Shown here: positions 35,240-45,219 of the stretch, one piece after another
Layout of the letters: each line of letters opens with the position of its first letter
Numbering within the stretch: position 1 is the stretch's first letter
Origin: Cynocephalus volans
Lineage: Eukaryota; Chordata; Mammalia; Dermoptera; Cynocephalidae
DNA length: 64,000 nucleotides
Assembly (NCBI RefSeq): GCF_027409185.1
Contig: NC_084469.1
Coordinates: 104,099,835-104,163,834, forward strand
Direction of reading: 5' to 3'
Program-made: the position numbers and the translations under genes
Notes under the pieces: generated by a model
Databases searched by the model: none
What the model was told of the DNA's origin: nothing
Seen by the model: the letters and a program-made list of their open reading frames with translations, nothing else

Positions 35240-36330
35240 TTACTATTACTAAATCTTACCGCCAACTTCCCATTCATCCTTTTGTGGATATATTTTATGA
35301 TAAAAATTTAAAGAATGAAAAAGAACATAATTTGTGTACTTGTACATTCATCTGCCCCGTAACGCGGCAGTCTGAGATTTAATTCACAGACTTGGCAGAA
35401 AAAACAAACACAAAGCAGCGGAGCTCACAACAACATGACCCCTGCAAACAGCAGGTCAAAGTGCAGCCAGCCATCGAGTAGCAGAGCAGGTCAGCAAGTT
35501 GGAACAAGAGAGACAGACCCATGGGACGGTGGTCCATGTCTAGACATCCTGCTTATGGTGCCAACTGTTATGGTCTCATGACTCTTATTCACATTTGGAC
35601 ATGCTGTTCTAACTATTATTACTTTCTCCTTGATTGCTGTTCCTTGAAACACAGTATATACCCATTTCCTTAATTTTAAAAATCTTTCAGAATTGTTTTT
35701 CTCCCGGTTAAAGTTTTACTTAGGGACTCAAGCTCATGGCAAGATGAGTGGAACTGACTTGGTTTCATCAGCAAACATGAAAAAGGGAGTCAGACACCTC
35801 CAGTTTCCACTCTAGCAGTAAGGACATAGGAGGTGACGTTCACATTCAGACAAGAAAAAAGCAAACTTAAAACCAACAACTCTTCTTAGATCCCTCAGAG
35901 AATTAAGGTCACAGGGCACACCATTTTCTCCAAATTGGAGAGACAGAGAGGCAGATATGGGGAGTCATAACTTACCAGAACATGTTATTTACATATAACC
36001 AGAAAACTCTGTGGGAAGCAGTACCAGGACAGGAAAACTTAAACTGTAACGGTGAATTGCTGAAGTCTGAGTGTGGGCAATTTCGAGAGTTACAACCTCC
36101 AGGGTAACAGTATTAAAGGGGGCCCCACAATTTTGTGAGATTTACCTCCAGAGGAGTGCGTATCTCAGACCTTATTTAAGAAGTCTCTAGGGGACCATCA
36201 ACAAATTGAATAACATCAATGAAGGGAACAAATTTCTAGAAACATATAATCTCCCGAGACTGAGTCATCATGAAATAGAAAATCTGAGCACACCTATAAC
36301 TAATAAGGAAATTGACGCAATAATCAAAAT
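35240..36330. other. Gene B intron 1, little recognised
   Basis: Non-coding sequence. 'cttcttagatccctcagaga' near 35881 resembles 'cttcttagatccatcagaat' near 12008 in gene A's intron, again followed by 'aggtcacag'. Nothing else can be supported. Confidence 0.45.
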
Positions 36331-36335
36331 GCCCC

Positions 36336-36600
36336 TGCTATGGTATGAATGTTTGTGTTCCTTCCAAAAATTCACGTTGATCCCCAATGCAACAGTTTTA
36401 AGAGGCGGGGTCTTTAGGAGGTGATTAGGTCACGAAGGCTTTGCCCTCGTGGATGGGATTAGTCTGTGCTATAAAAAGGGCTGGAGAGAACCAGGTAGGC
36501 TCTTTTACCCTTCCATCTTCTGCCATGTAGATTGAGCAGCTATGTAGGATAAACAAGTCTAGAGAACCAATGCATGACATGAGGACTTAAGTTAATAAAA
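36336..36600 (+). mobile_element. MaLR-type LTR fragment
   Basis: 'tatggtatgaatgtttgtgt' followed by 'aggtgattaggtcacgaagg' and 'tctgccatgt' matches an MST/MLT1-like LTR read forward. Confidence 0.65.
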
Positions 36601-36779
36601 TTGAATTGTATTAGGGATTTTTGTTAAATATGTGGATTTTAGCTGCTCTTGTCATAAAAAGTAACTGTGTGAGATTACAGATACATTAATCTGCTTCACT
36701 GCTATAACCACTGTAACGTACCATATCTATCCCGTAACATCATGTTGTAAACCACAAATATACAATAAAATTTATTTTT

Positions 36780-38700
36780 TAAAAAAGAACACTAATCCTC
36801 CCCAAACTCTTTCAAAATATTTAACACTTTCAAACTCATTCTACGAGACCAAAGTTACCTTCACAACAAAGATAAAGACTCTAGATAAAAGACGGATATA
36901 GACGAATGTCCTTTATGAATATTGATGCAAAAATCCTCAAATAAATACTTAGTTAAGGTTACAGTAATCAAACCAGTGCTGTACTGGCATAGAGTGTTAT
37001 ATGGACCAGTGGAACAGAATAGAGAACCCAGAAAAATACCCTCACATATACAGTAAAATGTTTTTGACAAGGTGCCAACATCATTCAATGGGAAAGAACA
37101 GTCTTTTCAAAAAATGGTGCTGGGAAAATTGGATATCCACATGTGAAAGAATGAATAAACCCTTATCTATCTCATACCATGTAAGAAAATGAAATAAAAA
37201 TGGATCAAAGACCTAAAGGTAAGAGCTAAAACTAAACTCCTAGAAGAAAACATGCAAACAAGCAAAAGCTTCAGGACACTGGATTTGGCAATGATTTCTT
37301 GGCTATGATACTTCAAGCATAATAATAAATTTTTTTTTTATTTCACCAAAATTAAACACATTTGTACATCATAGAACACTACAACACAGGGGAAAGGCAT
37401 CCATATAATTGGAGAAAATAACTGCAAATCATGTGAAAATAACTGCAAATCATGTATCTGGGAAAGTGTTAATATTGAGAACATACACAGAAATTTTATG
37501 ACTCAACAACAAAATCAAACACCCAAAAGAAAAAGTGTTGGTGAAGATGTCAAGTGTTACGTCGGTGAGACAAACTTAATAAAAGACTATGAGCCAAATG
37601 TTATCAAGCAAGGGAGTTTACTCCAGCAGACCTGGCAGCGAAACTGAAAGATCAGGGTTCCACCCTTTACAGACTAGCAGAGGCTTTACAGGAGTCTGGG
37701 AGTGGGGTGGGCAACTACTCTGAGTGCTCAGCATTCCCTAATGGCTTTGCAGTTTTCCTGTTTTGTACAAAATGTTCTTATGGGAATGCACCAGACTTTA
37801 GGGAAAGGGATGGGGTAGGGGGACAGGGTAAGTTGTAGACAACATGTCTCTGTTTATGATAAGCTGATTGTGAGGCCTAACATTGAGAAATTAAAACTCT
37901 TGTGCACTGTTGAAGGAAATGTAAACTAGTATAGCTCCTGTGGAAAACAGTATGGAAGTTCCTCAAAAAATTCCTCAAAGAAATAGAATTACCATACATT
38001 CCAGCCATCCCACTTCTGGGTATATATGTTTTCAACACAAAAGAATTAAAACCAGGATCTTGAAGAGATATATGTACATAAGTCCTCATTGCAGCGTTAT
38101 TCACAATAGCCTAGAATGGATCAATATTGATGAGCATTGGCAAATAAATGGATAAACCAAATATGGTATATATATTCAACATAATATTATTTAGCCTAAA
38201 AAAAGGCATACTGTCACATGCTACAACATGGACCAACCTTCAAGACATTATGCTAAATGAAATAAGCCAGTTACAAAAAGAAAAATACTCTATGTCTCCT
38301 AGATGAGCCAAGTAAAGTCATCAAACTCAAGGCTGGCCCCGTGGCTCACTCGGGAGAGTGCGGCGCTAGTAGCGCCGAGGCCAAGGGTTTGGATCCTATA
38401 TAGGGATGGCCGGTACTGGCTGAGCGTGGTGCAGACCACACTGTGCCGAGTCCCCTTACCGGTCAAAAAACCCCAAAAAACTCAAAGAAATAGAACATTG
38501 AACAGTTGTTAGGAGCAGCTGGAGGGAGGGGAAATAGGGAGTTGGTGTTCAAGTTTTGCAGGATGAAAAATTACTGGTGATTGATCATACAATAAAGTAA
38601 CTGTAGTTAATACTACTGAATTGTACACTTAGACATGCTGAAGATGCTAAATTCTTATGTGTTTTTTACAATTAAAAGTAAAAAAATATTTTAAAAAACT
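36780..38700 (+). mobile_element. LINE-1 ORF2 end and 3' UTR (sense)
   Basis: Old L1 with ORF2 C-terminal text ('gaaaattggatatccacatg' near 37123, 'caggacactggatttggcaa' near 37272) and a 3' UTR ending in A-rich sequence near 38690. It is interrupted by a SINE at 38331-38479. Confidence 0.7.
38331..38479 (+). mobile_element. tRNA-Ile-derived SINE, dimer with deletion
   Basis: Head 'ggctggccccgtggctcact', internal 'gcggcgctagtagcgccgag' (a type-B-like GC change in the anticodon arm), a shortened second unit, and 'ccttaccggtcaaaa'. The flanking repeat is 'aaactcaa'. It combines features of types A and B. Confidence 0.8.
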
Positions 38701-38725
38701 AACTAACTTAAAATGGGCAAAGACA

Positions 38726-38818
38726 CTGGCTGTTAGCTCACTTGGGGAGAGTGTGGTGCTGGTAACACGAAGGTTATGTGTTCAGATCCCCGTACTGGTC
38801 AGCCATGAAAAAAAAATA
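38726..38818 (+). mobile_element. Old monomeric tRNA-Ile SINE
   Basis: 'actggctgttagctcacttg', 'gtgttcagatccccgtactg' and an A-tail form one tRNA-Ile-like unit. Confidence 0.8.
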
Positions 38819-38923
38819 AGATGGGCAAAGAACTGAATACACATTTTTTCAGTATTATATACAAATGTCCGATAAGAACATGAAAAGATGCTCAACACTG
38901 CCACATCAGAAATAAGTTTCTAA

Positions 38924-39033
38924 TGGCAGGCCCATGGCTCACTCGGGAGAGCGTGGTGCTGACAACACCAGGTCAATTGTTAAGATCCCCCTACAGGTCA
39001 TCTTAAAAAAAGAAAAAGAAAAAGAAAAAAGAA
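38924..39033 (+). mobile_element. tRNA-Ile-derived SINE, monomer (type A)
   Basis: 'tggcaggcccatggctcact', one unit, 'cctacaggtcatct' and a GAAAA tail. The imperfect repeat 'agaaataagtttct' / 'agaaagaagtttct' flanks it. Confidence 0.85.
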
Positions 39034-39164
39034 AGAAGTTTCTGGTAAAATCTCTCCTTAGCAGGGGAAAGTCGTGATTTGAGACCCTGCTTGCCACACA
39101 TTTGGAAATTCAGAGAAAAACAGGATGCCTTCCCCCACAAAAACTGTGACGTGAATTTTGACTC

Positions 39165-39545
39165 CTGCTACTTTTATTTGACATAATGTCAGACGTTCTA
39201 GCCAGGGTAGTTGGGTTAGAAAAAGAAATAAAAGGGATCCAGATTGCAAAGGAAATAAAATTATCTTTTCTAACACATGACATGATATTATACATAGAAA
39301 ATCCTAAGGAATCCATTAGAAAACTACTAGATATATAATTCTTTTATACTCATGTGTCTCTGATTTCAGTTTCCTAGTACTGTATTTTGTTGAAGATTTT
39401 TGCACCCATATTTATAAGAAATGCATCCATTTTCTTTTTCATTTTGATTTGTTAGTGTGATTTTGTTATCTGTGCAATACTGGTCTCATAGAATGAGTTG
39501 AGAAATGTTCATTCCTCTTCTGTATTTTGGAGGAATTTGTGGAAA
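39165..39545. mobile_element. LINE-1 ORF2 fragments in opposite orientations
   Basis: 39165-39345 is ORF2 text read forward ('agaaaatcctaaggaatcca'). 39355-39545 is ORF2 text read backward ('tgttgaagatttttgcaccc', 'ctggtctcatagaatgagtt'). The arrangement fits an inverted (twin-primed) L1 insertion or two separate pieces. Confidence 0.65.
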
Positions 39546-39549
39546 AAAA

Positions 39550-40130
39550 AAAAAAAGGACCAAATAACAAATAAACAACTACATTTCAATGAGTGTGGCT
39601 GAAGGAGAGCACTGGAGTTCAGCATAAGAGTGGCAGAAACCCTGCGAAGCACAGAAACTCAGGATGGCTGCACAGAGAGGGGAAGGAAACACCTTACCTC
39701 TGCCACCCCACCCCTCCATCCCTGAGGCTCTGTCGTTGTTGCATCATGCCCACACATGATTGTGCACCATTCCCCAGCCACACTGCTGCAGCTCCCCACC
39801 CACTGAAAACAAACCACCCAGGAGGTCCTCCATCTCTCCACCCCAGTTGCTGCTGGACCCCACCCCTGGCTACTCAGAGCCCAGACCCAGCAGAGCAGCC
39901 ACCTCCTCCAGCACCCAAACCAACATGACCTATTTAGGAAAAGGAGTGGGACAGGAATTCCTAATCAGAGAAGGCACTGTGAATGCACTAAAGATCAGAT
40001 CCATACATAAAATAGAGAAAATAATTTCTTGACTGTAAAATATAAATTGCAACATTTCAATGATGTGAGTGATGCCGTTTGTGGGAAAATTAGTCATGTT
40101 GGTTTTCTCTTTTCTGGTAGTCACCTCCAC
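39550..40130. other. Gene B intron 1, nothing recognised
   Basis: A C-rich stretch (39690-39930) makes an open frame of 111 codons (39593-39928) rich in Pro and His. I see no domain, homologue or exon signals and do not call it a gene. Confidence 0.5.
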
Positions 40131-40377
40131 CACATGGGCCAGAAAATAATACACAACTGTCACGTTTTCCTCTTCTAGGTTCAGAAAAACCAGAATTGCA
40201 GGCCTCATATTTGGGCTGTTCCTCTCTAAGTACCTGATTACTGTGTTTAGAAACCCGTGCATCATCCTGGCCATCATCTCAGACTCCCGCCTCCACACTC
40301 CCATGCACCAGGGTTCAAGGCACCCTGAACTCTTGAGCTCTGCAATCAATCACATTCAAAGACACCATGAACTTTTA

Positions 40378-40522
40378 TTTTATTTTATTTTATTGTTTTT
40401 TCGTGACCGGCACTCAGCCAGTGAGTGCACCGGTCAGTCCCATATAGGATCCGAACCCGCGGCGGGAGCGTCACCGCGCTGCCAGCGCAGCACTCTACCA
40501 AGTGCGCCACGGGCTCGGCCCT
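40378..40522 (-). mobile_element. tRNA-derived SINE, type B, perfect TSD
   Basis: In reverse orientation with its head near 40520 and a T-rich tail of ATTTT units. The perfect 15-base repeat 'caccatgaactttta' lies at 40363-40377 and 40523-40537. It sits in the sequence that interrupts the receptor pseudogene. Confidence 0.95.
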
Positions 40523-40539
40523 CACCATGAACTTTTAAA

Positions 40540-40920
40540 CTTTCGAATCAACCACAAGGGTCACAACCTCCTGGAAGAATAATGACCGACACATCTGCAG
40601 ACAATCTGTTGATGGCTATTCCACATACCTCCTGACAAACTGAAAAATTTCTAGCTGAGAACCATCTCACAGACCGTTATAGCCAATTCCTTACTGCCTA
40701 GACTACTTAAAGACGCTAGCACCAACCATAATATCAGATAAACAATTTTGTAGACATCTCCTCTTCTCATTGGTCTTTTTCTCCTTTATAAGACAATCTT
40801 CTTTGTTTCTCTGGAGCACTTGCTAAGGTAACTTAGAAGGTGTCCTAGCCTGCAGTCATTCAAATTTGGCTCAAACTCTTTATTGTTTAAGCTGTGCCTC
40901 AGCTTCTTTCCAAGCTCACA
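40540..40920. mobile_element. Possible solitary LTR inside the receptor relic
   Basis: Receptor similarity stops near 40313 and resumes near 40925. Between them, apart from the SINE, lies AT-rich text with a TATA-like 'cctttataagac' near 40794, consistent with an endogenous retroviral LTR. No family is assigned. Confidence 0.35.
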
Positions 40921-41766
40921 GAGAAAGCCACATAGCTTTCCCCTGACTGTGATGTCCTATGACTGGTTTGTGGCCATCTGTCACTCCCTATATTACATAG
41001 TCATCGTGAACCCCTGGTGATGTGGACTGCTACTTCTGGCATCCTGGGTCACAAGTGTCCTGAATTCCCGCTACAAAGCTTAATGGTGTTGTGGCTGTCA
41101 TTCTGTACATAACTGGAAATCCCCATTTTTTCTGTGAAATTAATCAGGTGGTCCACCTTGCCTGTTCTGACACCTTTCTTAATGACATGGTGATGTATTT
41201 TGCAGTACAACTGCTGGATGCTGGACCCCTCACTGGTGTCCTTTACTTACTCTAAGATTGTTTCCTCCATATGTGGAATCTCATCAGCTCATAAAACATT
41301 TTCTGCCTGTGCATCTCACCTCCCAGTGGACTTCTTTTACTGTATGTGCCTAGAAGTGTACCTTAGTTCTGCTACTACCCAAAACTCATACTCACGTTCT
41401 GCAGCCTCGATGATATACACTGTGGTCACACCCATGCTAAACCCCTTCATCTACAGTCTGAGTAATAAAGACATAAAGGGGGCTCCAAAAAGACTATCTG
41501 GGAGGGAAACTATAAAACGGTCAATTGTACTGCACCTGAAGAAGTGCCCATGATTGCAGGGATCAAAGCCTCAAAGACAAAAATTGTGATTCTTTGATCG
41601 GATTGTGGAAGTAGAACTTGCTTGTTCTATTTATTTCCTGAAGTTTCTGTTTCTTTGATTTCAACTTCTCTATACAATTTAAGTTGCACACTTTTTATAA
41701 GCTTTCTGCTCTCTCTGATATCCAACAGATTTTCTTTTTCTTTTCTTTTCTTTTTTTTTTTTTTTA

Positions 41767-41980
41767 GGGCCGGCCCGTGGCTCACTCGGGAGAGTGTGGT
41801 GCTGAGAACACCAAGGCCCCGGGTTCGGATCCCATATACAGATGGCCGGTTCGCTCACTGGCTGAGCGTGGTGCTCACAACACCAAGTCAAGGGTTAAGA
41901 TCCCCTTACCGGTCATCTTTTAAAAAAAATAAAAATAAAAAAAAATAATAATAAAAAAAATAAAAATAAATAAAAAAAAG
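41767..41980 (+). mobile_element. tRNA-Ile SINE dimer, left arm of palindrome
   Basis: Head 'gggccggcccgtggctcact', second unit 'gatggccggttcgctcactg', end 'ccttaccggtcatc' and a patterned A-rich tail (41919-41979). The tail is mirrored in the next element. Confidence 0.92.
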
Positions 41981-41986
41981 ATGACC

Positions 41987-42140
41987 GGTCATCTTTTTTT
42001 TATTTATTTTTATTTTTTTTATTATTTTTTTTTTTTATTTTTATTTTTTTTAAAAGATGACCGGTAAGGGGATCTTAACCTTTGACTTGGTGTTGTCAGC
42101 ACCACACTCTCCCTCCCAAGTGAGCCACGGGCCAGCCCCC
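41987..42140 (-). mobile_element. tRNA-Ile SINE monomer, right arm of palindrome
   Basis: In reverse, with its head near 42137 ('ggggctggcccgtggctcac'). It carries one unit only, with an extra 4-base 'ctcc' repeat in the middle ('ctctccctcccaag'). The first 76 bases mirror 41911-41986. Confidence 0.92.
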
Positions 42141-42559
42141 AAAAGAAAATCTTTTGAGTTAATTTTGTTCACATATTCTCAGAAAACATCTCTGTAAATG
42201 AAGTTCCTGGGCAACATTTTCAATATAGGAAAATAACTCATTACTTCTGACTTTATATATAAAATGTGTGAGATTAGATTTATTTTTAAAAATCATTACT
42301 GAAGATAACTGAGAAAATACCAGGTCCTATTCATACAAGTTAAAGTTATTGGTTAGAAAGAAGGGGGGGGGGAATACAAAAAATAATGTTATGAAAAGTA
42401 GCTAGGCAGGAAAGCCCCAACGAAGACCCAAGGAAAGAGCATTCTTTAAAACACATAAAAATAGAAGCCAAAATATGGGATAAAAGAGTCAGTTTTCTAT
42501 TCCTCAATATTGTGCACATTGCCACTCATGGGAGCCCTGCAATGGCCCCTTCACTGAGA

Positions 42560-42720
42560 GGTGCCTCCCTACAGAAGAGTCTCCCCAAGGCTCCCTTCAT
42601 GTCCCTGTTCCCTGGACTGTAGATGAAGGGGTTCAGCATGTGGGTGACCATGTGTTCATCACTGAGGCCATCAGACTTGTTCCAGAGAATGGTGTGGCTG
42701 CAGACTATCTGGCTGAGGCA
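42560..42720 (-). pseudogene. Olfactory receptor C-terminal fragment
   Basis: The minus strand reads '[20 protein letters not shown]' and then 'LGRLF', matching the TM7 and C-terminal motif [14 protein letters not shown]. The rest of the receptor is absent. It lies 1 kb from the OR7-like pseudogene but on the opposite strand, so it is a separate relic. Confidence 0.8.
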
Positions 42721-42730
42721 GCCTTAGTAT

Positions 42731-42814
42731 ACCAGGGTACTTCAGAAAGTTCATTGAAAAACAAAACTGACAGCTAATACTAATCTTTCCATGAACTTTT
42801 TGAAGTACCCTTGT
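42731..42814. mobile_element. Mariner-type MITE
   Basis: The left end 'ccagggtacttcagaaagtt' and the complement of the right end 'gaactttttgaagtaccctt' form about 28-bp inverted repeats around a short centre. TA dinucleotides lie at the edges. It is non-coding. Confidence 0.7.
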
Positions 42815-42936
42815 ATTATAACTTTTTTATGTCTGTATGTACAGCAGCATTTCGAGGAAGTTGTTGACCTATGTTTCACTTTTCATTCTATACAATGATC
42901 ATACAAATGAATTAAACATGAGAAATTACTGAAAAT

Positions 42937-43046
42937 GGGCTGGCTGGATAGCTCACTTGGTTAGAGCGTGGTGTCAGTAACACCAAGGTCAAGGGTTTGG
43001 ATCCCCAGACTGGCCAGCTGCCAAAAAGAAAGAAGAAAAAAAAAAA
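42937..43046 (+). mobile_element. Old monomeric tRNA-Ile SINE
   Basis: 'gggctggctggatagctcac', 'aagggtttggatccccagac' and 'ccagctgccaaaaag' form one tRNA-Ile-like unit with an A-rich tail. Confidence 0.85.
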
Positions 43047-43129
43047 AAAAACTAGAAAATGACTGAAAACTATTTCACAGAAGATGAAAGACCACATAGG
43101 AAAAATGCTCAATGCCAACAGTGATCAGT

Positions 43130-43870
43130 AAAAGCAATGCATAAGGAGACTTTGTTTAACACTAGATGGGCAAAAATAAATAAATTAGGTATTTCCAAAT
43201 GTGGCCAAATAATAAAAATAAGTAAATACATGCAGGAATGGTCAGATGGTTAATCCATATACTCTATTGGCACTTCCTAGTAAATGTGAATTATCCATAA
43301 TCTATAACCTAACATTTTTTTTTCATTGAGCAAAAAATATAGGCCTGGCTGGTTAGCTCAGTTTGATAGAGCACAGTGTTATAACATCAAGGTCAAGGTT
43401 CAGATCCCCATACCAGCCAGCCACCAAAAAACAAAATGAACAAACAAAAATTTATGATGTAATTAACACTTGGAGACAAAAACAAAAATGATTTTGTTTA
43501 CAAGATCAAAAAATAAACTTGAAAAGCACCAGAATGAAAGAGTAAATTGGGTGGCCCCAAAGATTCAGACAGCAGCATGTATGCAACAGACTGAGGCAAA
43601 ATAACACACAAGAAAACTTTTTCAGCATAATATGAATGGTATATTAATGATAACATTAACTTATTGGAAATTCAAAAACGGCAAAACCAAGCAAAACATT
43701 GCTTCATGATAAATAGACGGTAAAGCTATAAAGAATAGCAAAAAGAATCCAGAACTGTAGTCACCTCTGGGTGCAGAAGAGAGAAGAGATCAGAGAGACA
43801 CATCAGAACTGCCCAAGGCCTATTTATTCACTTGACTGGTGAGTCCATGGGTGTTTATACTTTTATTTAA
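43130..43870. repeat. Third copy of the intron block, split by an old SINE
   Basis: 'taacacttggagacaaaaac', 'aaaaaataaacttgaaaagc' and 'gaatccagaactgtagtcac' match 10480-11040 and 34680-35200. It is split by the SINE at 43344-43447. It may be an interspersed L1-type 3' end. Confidence 0.45.
43344..43447 (+). mobile_element. Old monomeric tRNA-Ile SINE
   Basis: 'ctggctggttagctcagttt' and 'aaggttcagatccccatacc' with 'agccaccaaaaa' closely resemble a tRNA-Ile gene. The aminoacyl-stem pairing is imperfect and it ends in an A-rich tail. Confidence 0.85.
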
Positions 43871-44379
43871 ACTTAGCGGAAAATGAATATTTTATTTCCA
43901 GAATTCTCTGTTTCTTCAGACCTTATCACACAATTCATTAAGTTTCAAGCAAGAAAACTCTTACACTCAAATCATAGAATAAAATTCTTAAATGCTTAGG
44001 CAAACTGGAATTATATGGCAGCAAGTTTCTACAAAGGAAATTAAATGGAAGCAGCTCAGGTGAGCAGCCTGCCTCACCCACAGTTCACAAGGAAACCCAC
44101 ACTCAGAAGGCTAAATGCATTCCCAAGCCTGGGGACCACTCTCACTGTGCAGATGCAGCCCATGGTGGCTCACTCCTAGGCAGTGAGTGAGGGACACCTG
44201 AACAGCCAGAAAATTTAATTCTGGAGCTCCACACACCCTACTGTCCTCTCCTCGGTGTGGAAATGCTCCTCTTCTGAGTCTCAGTTCTCACCAGGCACCA
44301 AACACTCCCCTGGAGTCACAATTTAATGTTTTGACTTGTGGCATATTTTTTCTAATGCCATTTCTGACACAAAATGTGT

Positions 44380-45215
44380 GGAATTTGGGGAACACCAACC
44401 AATTTCCAACATCAGCTGGGTGTCCAACAATTCAATTCTGACACCACCTAGAGTTAGCAGGGACCCTATGAGTTGAGGGCACTGTGCCCCAACACAGTCC
44501 CATGTCAGATGCCAGTTACAAGCCCCAGGGGTCAACCATACTTCTGACCAACTGTTTATATACCAAGCCTTCCACAACCTCTCCTTATGTTCCAAAATTT
44601 GCTAGAACTACACATGGAACTCAGCAAAACTCTTTACTGTTTACTAGTTTATACTAAAGGATACAACTCAGAAACAGCCAAATCGAAGAGATGTACAGGC
44701 CAAGGAAAGAAGGTGGGGGTGGGGAGAGAAGCTCCCTTTCTTGGGGTACATTACTCCCCAGCACAACAGTGTGTGCACCAATCAGGAAACTCTTCCAATG
44801 TCTTGTTCCGGGGTTTTTATTGAACTCAGTCTCCACCTTTGCTCCCCTTTCAGAGGTTGGGAAATGAAGCTTAGACTTCCAGGCCTTGGGCTGGCCAGTT
44901 AGCCCAATTGGTTACAGTGCAGCCTTGTAACACCAAGGTCAAGGGTTTGGTTCTCCATACACCCAGCAGCCAAAAAAAGAGAAAGTTCCAACCCTGTAAA
45001 CATGTTTGGATTTTCCAGTCCCCATCCTGAAGCCATTTGGGGGCTCCAACCTGAATCACCTCATTAGCATAAAATGAGGAGAGCCTGAAAGGGGCTTGTT
45101 ATAAATAACAAAAGATACTCCTAACACTCAGGAAATTCCAAGTGTGTTAGTACCTCTGTGCCAGAAACTGGGGACAAAAACCAAATATATTTTTGTTATA
45201 CCACAAACTCAAATG
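44380..45215. mobile_element. ERVL/MLT2-like LTR, with old SINE inside
   Basis: 'caaaatttgctagaactaca', 'aggatacaactcagaaacag', 'ttccggggtttttattgaac' and 'ctggggacaaaaaccaaata' are in the order of a common old mammalian LTR. A SINE interrupts it at 44888-44985. The family name is from memory. Confidence 0.6.
44888..44985 (+). mobile_element. Old monomeric tRNA-Ile SINE
   Basis: 'gggctggccagttagcccaa', 'aagggtttggttctccatac' and 'agccaaaaaaag' form one tRNA-like unit. It is inserted in the LTR. Confidence 0.8.
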
Positions 45216-45219
45216 AATT

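Larger units (their letters stand above)
40134..41553 (+). pseudogene. Olfactory receptor pseudogene (OR7-like)
   Basis: Olfactory receptors are seven-transmembrane odorant receptors. Recognisable parts, spread over several frames, are an N-terminus reading 'GPENNTQLSRF', then 'GSEKPELQ', then 'RNPCIILAIISDSRLHTPM' (TM1-TM2). After an insertion come 'SYDWFVAICHSLYY' (the usual MAYDRFVAIC motif altered to SYDWF), '[19 protein letters not shown]', '[13 protein letters not shown]' and '[20 protein letters not shown]'. It resembles family 7, which is interleaved with zinc-finger genes on human chromosome 19. A SINE (40378-40522), other foreign sequence (about 40313-40920), frame breaks and stops make it dead. 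It lies in intron 1 of gene B in the opposite orientation. TM3 is missing. Confidence 0.9.

Noticed and set aside
39593-39928. 111-codon Pro/His-rich ORF in the gene B intron.
   Set aside because: C-rich composition explains the lack of stops, and no splice or promoter signal is visible.
43344-43420. Possible functional tRNA-Ile gene.
   Set aside because: The unit has A- and B-box resemblance but lacks clean acceptor-stem pairing and has an A-rich tail and many sister copies, so it is a SINE.
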